IMG/VR virus record: IMGVR_UViG_3300009034_000077
Coordinates: 1 to 44,255 of that record
DNA: 44,255 bases
Direction: 5' to 3' (one strand)
DNA from: a virus
Position 1 is the stretch's first letter; every line of letters begins with the position of its first letter. Below the pieces are notes generated by a model. That model saw only the letters and a program-made list of their open reading frames with translations. It was not told where the DNA came from and searched no databases. Positions 39,472-44,255 of the stretch are shown here, piece by piece. Made by a program: the position numbers and the translations under genes.

Positions 39472-40572
39472 TTATTTTTTATCAAAATAATATTTAATCT
39501 CTTTTATAATGCAGCCAGAGACATTCCCACCTCGATAAGGCATTCCTTTAATATTTTTCAGAGATTTTTGAAATTCTTCACTATATAAAACATCCAACGC
39601 AGCTTCAATACTTTGGGGAGTCCCTGGACAATCTAATATAGAATCAGCTTTTAACCGACCATCCTGTCTCATCCCAACATTGATGGTAGCGGTTCCGAGC
39701 GCTGGCGCTTCGTATATTCCGCAAGATGAATTTCCCACAATGGCAATGGACTCATTGAGCAATTCTAAAAATTCAGAACGTCTAATCGATGGCAAATAAA
39801 TTACAGTATCATTAGTTCGCGCTATATCTTCTAAGCATTGATTAATATACATCCCGCCACAATCAGCATTTGATCCGATCGCATAAATTTTTTCAAATGG
39901 TTCATAAAGTAAAACATTGGTTAAATAATGAAATTTGCGTTTGCTAGCTTCATAATCGACCGTTTCGGGATGAAACAATAAAATAATTTGCTTTTTATTT
40001 TTTGGATAAATCGGTTTTGGCAAATCTTGTAAACATAAACATCCAACATCAAATACTGTGTCTGAATCTTTGCCTAATTGAATCACTTTTTGCCGATATT
40101 GTTCATGTGCTGTAAAATGCAACTGACTCATGTGCGTAATCGAATGCCGATAAGCATCATCTAAAGAACCTTCTGTTGTTTCACCGCCATGAATGTGTGC
40201 AATTGGAATATGCATATTATATGCGGCAATGGTAGCTGCTAAAATTTCATAACGATCACCTGAAACGATAATCATATCTGGTTTAAGACGCTCATACAGT
40301 TCAGAAAATGAAATTAAAACAAGTCCCATAGATTTACAGGTTCCTATTACTGTATCAGATGAAATCAACGTCTCTATTTTTTCAAAAGGCGAATAACAAT
40401 GCGATTCGGTTTTTATAATTTCATTTTTTGTCATACCGAATTCAGGTGATAGATGAGATCCCGTGATAATAACTTTAAAATCAAAAGCAACATCAAATCC
40501 AATTGCTTTTGCTAAGGATTCAAGCAATCCCCATTCTGCGCGGGACCCTGTGACTATTGCGATTTTATTCAT
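39472..40572 (-). CDS. Hydrolysing UDP-sugar 2-epimerase (NeuC/LegG family)
   Basis: 366 residues. VSGDRYEILAATIAAYN, HIHGGETTEGSLDDAYRHSI and IVGNSSCGIYEAP match NeuC/LegG enzymes, which epimerise C2 and release UDP to give ManNAc or the 2,4-diacetamido-mannose precursor for the NeuB-type synthase. Using NeuC/LegG rather than PseG points toward a legionaminic- or neuraminic-type sugar. ATGA overlap with the upstream SDR. Confidence 0.88.
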   Translation of the reverse strand: MNKIAIVTGSRAEWGLLESLAKAIGFDVAFDFKVIITGSHLSPEFGMTKNEIIKTESHCYSPFEKIETLISSDTVIGTCKSMGLVLISFSELYERLKPDMIIVSGDRYEILAATIAAYNMHIPIAHIHGGETTEGSLDDAYRHSITHMSQLHFTAHEQYRQKVIQLGKDSDTVFDVGCLCLQDLPKPIYPKNKKQIILLFHPETVDYEASKRKFHYLTNVLLYEPFEKIYAIGSNADCGGMYINQCLEDIARTNDTVIYLPSIRRSEFLELLNESIAIVGNSSCGIYEAPALGTATINVGMRQDGRLKADSILDCPGTPQSIEAALDVLYSEEFQKSLKNIKGMPYRGGNVSGCIIKEIKYYFDKK

Positions 40573-41234
40573 ATCTTTGCCGTTATCCCCCCATCTACAA
40601 GCAGATTACATCCTGTTACATATCGAGCAGCATCGGACGCCAAAAATAAAACAGGTCCTACAATATCTTCTGGCAAGGCCATATGCCCAAGCGGCACTTT
40701 CTGACAATATTTCTCAATGAATTCTTTTGGCTGATTATCAACAACACCGCCAGGACTCACACAGACAGCCCTAATACCGTATTTGCCATATGTGCATGCA
40801 ATCCATTGGGTACCAGCAATCACGCCACCTTTTACGATTGCATATTTGAAGGGCATTATCATATCAGTATTGTCATATAAAGATTGATCAGGCCCCCGGA
40901 TTCCATAAATTGATGCAATATTGATAATGACACCACCACCACCATGTATTGCCATATGTGCTGCGATTGTTTCTGCACATGACATATAGCTGAATAAATG
41001 CTCCATATAATCTTTTGGATACGCTGTATTAACAAAGATGTCGATGTGTTTCATAATATTAATCACTTGATGTAAAGAACCAGGGGAGTGTGCATCAAGA
41101 TATAAATCGCCACCGGAGATGTCTCCATTGACAACGTTGCTACCAGCATCAATAAAACCTTGTATAATTGCCCTGCCAATTAAACCGGAACCACCGGCAA
41201 TGAGGACCGATTTGTTTTCTAAGTCATCATACAT
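40569..41234 (-). CDS. Short-chain dehydrogenase/reductase (PtmA-like position)
   Basis: 221 residues. Cofactor motif AGGSGLIGR (13-21), active-site Tyr-x3-Lys in FKYAIVKGG, and the C-terminal VLFLASDAARYVTGCNLLVDGG typical of classical SDRs. Similar SDRs sit beside cytidylyltransferases in flagellin nonulosonate loci (PtmA in Campylobacter), but its substrate there and here is not certain. It overlaps the acetyltransferase stop by 16 nt. Confidence 0.75.
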   Translation of the reverse strand: MYDDLENKSVLIAGGSGLIGRAIIQGFIDAGSNVVNGDISGGDLYLDAHSPGSLHQVINIMKHIDIFVNTAYPKDYMEHLFSYMSCAETIAAHMAIHGGGGVIINIASIYGIRGPDQSLYDNTDMIMPFKYAIVKGGVIAGTQWIACTYGKYGIRAVCVSPGGVVDNQPKEFIEKYCQKVPLGHMALPEDIVGPVLFLASDAARYVTGCNLLVDGGITAKI

Positions 41235-41629
41235 TTTCCATTCACGCCTTTAACCGTCGCAGGGATACCGTAATATATCGCATTGGCAGGCACATCCTTA
41301 TTTATAAAGCTCAGGGCCCCAATAATTGCATTTTCGCCAATCGTTATGCCTGGCATGATGACTGAATGTGCTCCAATTTTGCAATTTTTCTTCAAAATTA
41401 CGGGTCCAGCCTTATTATCAATTGTCGATTCGGTATAAATGGAAGTATGACTTCCAATTTGCACATTATTTTCAATCACGATTCCATTTTTTGCATTGAG
41501 ATAACAGAACGACCCGATATCAACATTTCTTCCTATAACTAACATATCGGCATGGTCGACTTTCCAATGCCAATGCGTTAATTCGCCGCTTTTTATTATT
41601 GGTTTTATCCATTTTTTGAATCTTCCCAT
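41219..41629 (-). CDS. Hexapeptide-repeat (left-handed beta-helix) acetyltransferase
   Basis: 136 residues from ATG 41629 (GGAG upstream). Repeated [IV]-G-x4 rungs (VIGRNVDIGSFCYLNAKNG, IENNVQIGSHTSIYTES, KIGAHSVIMPGITIGENAII) and a YYGIPATVKG C-terminus identify a trimeric LbH acyltransferase. It probably uses acetyl-CoA to acetylate the 4-amino sugar or the finished nonulosonate. It lacks the N-terminal domain of PglD/NeuD enzymes. Confidence 0.75.
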   Translation of the reverse strand: MGRFKKWIKPIIKSGELTHWHWKVDHADMLVIGRNVDIGSFCYLNAKNGIVIENNVQIGSHTSIYTESTIDNKAGPVILKKNCKIGAHSVIMPGITIGENAIIGALSFINKDVPANAIYYGIPATVKGVNGKCMMT

Positions 41630-41707
41630 AGCGATAGTACGCTCCAATCAATATTTCGGTCCCGTACTACCGCTTTTATTATTTTAAATTAATTAACCTA
41701 AAAAAGG

Positions 41708-41857
41708 TTATTGACATTTTTTGATATAATTAAATATCATATAAGATACTAGTATTACTAAACTTAACGAACTCAAAAATAAAATAATTTCAATTCCATA
41801 AAATGATAATAAATATAATAACCGTCGAAACCATCGACTATTAGTTATTTTGCCCAT
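41708..41857 (-). CDS. Small membrane protein (49 aa) overlapping the cytidylyltransferase end
   Basis: ATG 41857 lies inside the end of the NeuA-like gene in another frame (17-nt overlap); TAA is at 41710-41708. A basic N-terminus (SRWFRR) is followed by one long or two short hydrophobic segments (about 13-44). Positive-inside arrangement suggests insertion in the inner membrane. The remaining gap 41630-41707 is AT-rich with no further gene. Confidence 0.5.
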   Translation of the reverse strand: MGKITNSRWFRRLLYLLSFYGIEIILFLSSLSLVILVSYMIFNYIKKCQ

Positions 41858-42572
41858 AAAAATTATTCCAAAGATATTCAACAATTTGAAAATCTAATTT
41901 TGCATCAATATCGCAAAACGTTTCATCTGGCATCACATATAATTCAGTTTTTTCAGTAATTGGCGACTTATTTTTTTTGTTTGACAACCAACTATTTTCA
42001 TATACGTAAATTGAACAATTGAGATCGTAAGTATACGGCACATCCTGTCGTCGATAAGTATCTTTTGGAGATTGCTTGCATAATCTCACTTTGCCATTAA
42101 CCATTTCCACCATGTTAAAATATGGACTCCGACGGGATTTAACCACAGATACGACAGTATGCGGCATCTTGCGTTTGAACAAGTTGGCGCATGCTTCGAT
42201 ATCTTCTGTTGTCCGCAGGGGATTTGTGGCATCCAAATCAATGATGATTGAATATTTCTTTTTGGTTTTCTTTTCGGCTTCCATTAATGCGTCTCTGATA
42301 GCATCCAATTTGGGGGTAGTTTTAGCTGCTAGTTCCTTTGGCCGTTTGTGTGCGACATAAAAAGCAATTTTCCCATACTCCGGTTTTATTTGTTCTAAAA
42401 TTGCTGCATCGTCGGATGATAATATAATATCGCCTTTTCCCCATTGCATAGCTTGATCAATAGTCCATGCAATTAATGGTTTCCCGCGAAATGTTTTTAA
42501 ATGCTTCCCTGGCAAACCCTTGCTTCTACCTCTCGCGCAGATTGTGATTAGGATATTATCACTTTTCATCAT
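41841..42572 (-). CDS. CMP-nonulosonate cytidylyltransferase (NeuA/LegF/PtmB family)
   Basis: 243 residues. CARGRSKGLPGKHLKTF (12-28) is the CTP-binding motif, followed by LIAWTIDQA, SSDDAAIL, IIIDLDATNPLRTTEDIEAC and DIDAKLDFQIVEYL near the end, where the Asp pair binds metal. It activates the sugar as a CMP-glycoside, the last cytoplasmic step before a transferase. It starts with ATGATG after the GAAGGGA site. Confidence 0.88.
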   Translation of the reverse strand: MMKSDNILITICARGRSKGLPGKHLKTFRGKPLIAWTIDQAMQWGKGDIILSSDDAAILEQIKPEYGKIAFYVAHKRPKELAAKTTPKLDAIRDALMEAEKKTKKKYSIIIDLDATNPLRTTEDIEACANLFKRKMPHTVVSVVKSRRSPYFNMVEMVNGKVRLCKQSPKDTYRRQDVPYTYDLNCSIYVYENSWLSNKKNKSPITEKTELYVMPDETFCDIDAKLDFQIVEYLWNNFYGQNN

Positions 42573-42876
42573 TATTCCCTTCTGGATTATTGTTGCAAAC
42601 CGGCAATATCAATCTATTTCCATAATGTTCAACACGGATATTATTATTATGGTTTATATCTAGTTCTAAATTATCTTTTTTATATTTAAAGATGAATTCT
42701 TCCATGATCGTAGTCTGTTTTATTTGCGTCTCAATTACTTTTTGACGCCAGATTTCCCTTTCCTCACTATCCCTTGCGTACATCAAACATTCTTTGTAAC
42801 TGGAAAGCTCAAAACCAATAGTAATCCATTCGCCAACATCTTCAGCGTCCATTTTAATTTTAAGAATTTCTACCAT
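42559..42876 (-). CDS. Hypothetical protein
   Basis: 105 residues, helical and charged (RDSEEREIWRQKVIETQIKQ), with good AAAGGAGAGG upstream. It overlaps the cytidylyltransferase start by 14 nt. The middle Trp/Ile-rich part (GEWITIGFELSSYKECL) is not a domain I know. Likely phage-type cargo in the sugar operon. Confidence 0.55.
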   Translation of the reverse strand: MVEILKIKMDAEDVGEWITIGFELSSYKECLMYARDSEEREIWRQKVIETQIKQTTIMEEFIFKYKKDNLELDINHNNNIRVEHYGNRLILPVCNNNPEGNNDEK

Positions 42877-42944
42877 TTTTCCTCTCCTTTTCCAGTTGTG
42901 AAAATTCTTTCATCTGACTATATGTTAATTTCGGTTTGAAAGCA

Positions 42945-43313
42945 TCAGGATAAGTGCATATCAGATATTACTTTTTTAATTTTTTCCTTCCCTTCCTCCA
43001 TTGCTGCAATAAAGGCATCAATGTGGTCTTCATTCAAAAAAAGTATTTCATGAAAAACCTCAACTCTACCAATAAGGAGCATTTTTATTGGTGTGATAAT
43101 TCGTTCCCAAATCTGACCGTACCAAGTATTTGCATAATATGATGCCCATTGGAGATTTGCAGACATTCGCATCATGAGAATTCCCAACTCGTCGGTTTCT
43201 AACTCCAATCGCACATCATGTTCATTATCCGTGCAGTCGCATGCCACTCGGTAAAAAATAGAATCATCGAATTCATGCGTTTTCATGACTCGATAGTTAA
43301 TTGGATTGTTCAT
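42945..43313 (-). CDS. Hypothetical protein
   Basis: 122 residues from ATG 43313, preceded by GGAAGGA; a TTG at 43334 is in frame but upstream of that site. The N-terminal half is strand-like (DSIFYRVACDCTDNEHDVRL), the C-terminal half helical (DAFIAAMEEGKEKIKKVISD). Similar layouts occur in uncharacterised phage early genes. Function unknown. Confidence 0.55.
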   Translation of the reverse strand: MNNPINYRVMKTHEFDDSIFYRVACDCTDNEHDVRLELETDELGILMMRMSANLQWASYYANTWYGQIWERIITPIKMLLIGRVEVFHEILFLNEDHIDAFIAAMEEGKEKIKKVISDMHLS

Positions 43314-44214
43314 ATTGGTCTTCCTTCCATTCAATCACTTTCCGAAACATATCGCTTGCGTCGTGGATATTGTTCATCATGCGATTGTCATTGATGTTAT
43401 TAAAAAAATATTGTAATTGTTTGAGATATATGTCACTTGCTACCATATTTGACGTTTTATCATAGTGATGAATATCCCCGTATAAATTTATGATATAGCT
43501 ACGTTGCTGATCCGTACTGAGCTCAAACCAGCGCAATTGCAATTTGCTGAATAAATCAAGATGGATATTACTCGTTATTCCATATTCATGCTCAATAATA
43601 ATATCTGCATAATCTTCTGCATCGTATGTAACGTCACTTTTTTTGCCAAATATACCAGTTATTCGCTCAATATTCCCACATAGAAATGTAGCAAGATCTA
43701 TCTCATGGGATAAATCCAATATGGCACCACCACCTTGATTCTTATAAGTTGAATAGGTGCTGTAATATCGCCATTCGGGTAAATATGAACGACATACGAA
43801 TTGAGCATGGTATATTCTTTCGGTAGCAATTTTTTTTATCAAATCCGTAATGGCTGGTATGTGTCTGAGTGGATAAGCAATATACGTGGTGAGATGCTTA
43901 CAGGTCAATAATAAATCATTCAATAATTCCAAATTATGACCTATTGGCTTTTCGATGAATAGTTTAATTCCGCGCCGTGCACATTGTAGGGCAGTTTGCA
44001 TATGCAAATAAGTTGGATTGGTGATGAAAGCTACATCCGGCTTGATTTTGTCAACTTCTTGCCAGTTATGAATTTCCGTGACATTATCAAAAGATTCGTA
44101 TCGTGCATGACCCTGACCACTACGATAAGCATAAATATCGAAATCGAAATGCTTTTGTAGTAATTTTAAATGACGTTTACCTATTTGACCTAAACCAAAA
44201 AATATGATTTTCAT
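43297..44214 (-). CDS. Gfo/Idh/MocA-family oxidoreductase
   Basis: 305 residues. Rossmann FGLGQIGKRHL (6-16), then FITNPTYLHMQTAL and the hallmark FIEKPIGHNLE, with a C-terminal GGGAILDLSHEIDLATFL active-site strand. It would oxidise or reduce a nucleotide-sugar ring hydroxyl or keto group using NAD(P). First gene of the cassette. Its ATG comes immediately after the stop of the ORF that may cross the window ends. Genes of this family often accompany NeuA/LegF genes; the precise reaction is unknown. Confidence 0.8.
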   Translation of the reverse strand: MKIIFFGLGQIGKRHLKLLQKHFDFDIYAYRSGQGHARYESFDNVTEIHNWQEVDKIKPDVAFITNPTYLHMQTALQCARRGIKLFIEKPIGHNLELLNDLLLTCKHLTTYIAYPLRHIPAITDLIKKIATERIYHAQFVCRSYLPEWRYYSTYSTYKNQGGGAILDLSHEIDLATFLCGNIERITGIFGKKSDVTYDAEDYADIIIEHEYGITSNIHLDLFSKLQLRWFELSTDQQRSYIINLYGDIHHYDKTSNMVASDIYLKQLQYFFNNINDNRMMNNIHDASDMFRKVIEWKEDQYEQSN

Positions 44215-44255
44215 TTAACCCCCCTGTGTTAGTTTTGGGGCGACTCGCGTTTCAT
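44215..44255 (-). CDS. 3' end of the small ORF that crosses the window ends (if circular)
   Basis: In the frame carried over from position 1, codons here read ETRVAPKLTQGG and stop at TAA 44217-44215, adjacent to ATG 44214. If the window is linear there is no supported gene here; the only ATG (44255) opens an 8-codon ORF. Confidence 0.45.
   Translation of the reverse strand, partial: ETRVAPKLTQGG

Noticed and set aside
42877-42944. Extra ORF between two hypothetical genes, ending KEFSQLEKERKNGRNS
   Set aside because: The frame is protein-like but has only a very short ATG version (17 codons) and no standard start further upstream.
1-44255. tRNA genes and attachment sites
   Set aside because: I found no cloverleaf with a conserved T-arm, and no integrase or flanking direct repeats to define att sites. 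A computed scan (tRNAscan-SE or similar) would be decisive.

Overview
The window reads as a tailed double-stranded DNA bacteriophage (siphovirus type, HK97-fold capsid), probably a complete circular or circularly assembled genome of a temperate-looking phage. Evidence for closure: a minus-strand reading frame that opens at 145 runs off position 1, continues without a stop from 44255, and ends at 44215, one base before the ATG of the next gene at 44214. The base composition is AT-rich. The host cannot be named; cell-surface sugar genes and a 3-TM holin suggest a Gram-negative bacterium. I see no tRNA, rRNA, CRISPR array, integrase, transposase or reverse transcriptase, and no recognisable replication gene or endolysin.

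Layout. (1) 917-1815 is a genetic switch: a small helix-turn-helix gene (minus) and an XRE-type repressor (plus), with two strong promoters facing each other and identical 17-bp palindromic operators between them. (2) 1991-2893 (plus) holds a second regulator-like gene, a long hairpin and two tiny membrane proteins. (3) 29223 down to 2897 (minus) is one long virion operon in standard order: zinc protein, small and large terminase, portal fused to a Mu-F-like domain, prohead protease, capsid, structural and adhesin-like proteins, connector and head-closure genes, tail tube proteins, a G/GT pair with a -1 frameshift site, tape measure, a huge tail protein with sialidase-type Asp boxes, hub and lysis genes. 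Its promoter at 29265-29294 carries two tandem operators. (4) 29534-32057 (plus) is a short operon of small genes with repeated hairpin/Shine-Dalgarno leaders, ending in a TudS/DUF523 gene. (5) 44214 down to 32016 (minus) is a nonulosonic (sialic-like) acid cassette.

The cassette encodes almost every step from UDP-GlcNAc to a CMP-nonulosonate: PseB-like 4,6-dehydratase, DegT/LegC-like aminotransferase, hexapeptide acetyltransferase, NeuC/LegG-like hydrolysing epimerase, NeuB/LegI-like synthase and NeuA/LegF-like cytidylyltransferase. It also carries an SDR, a Gfo/Idh/MocA dehydrogenase, an N-acetyl sugar amidotransferase, a sulfotransferase and a cytidine deaminase. Small phage-type genes are interleaved with these. 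If the genome is circular, the cassette lies downstream of the lytic-side switch promoter, where many phages keep replication genes.

Two structural-module genes may connect to this chemistry: the sialidase-like beta-propeller tail protein (5527-8571), and a protein in the head module (19985-20842) that resembles the DUF115/GT42 fold used by nonulosonate transferases. The proposal that this phage makes its own sialic-like sugar and attaches it to virion or host surface is inference, but it is the most interesting reading of the window.
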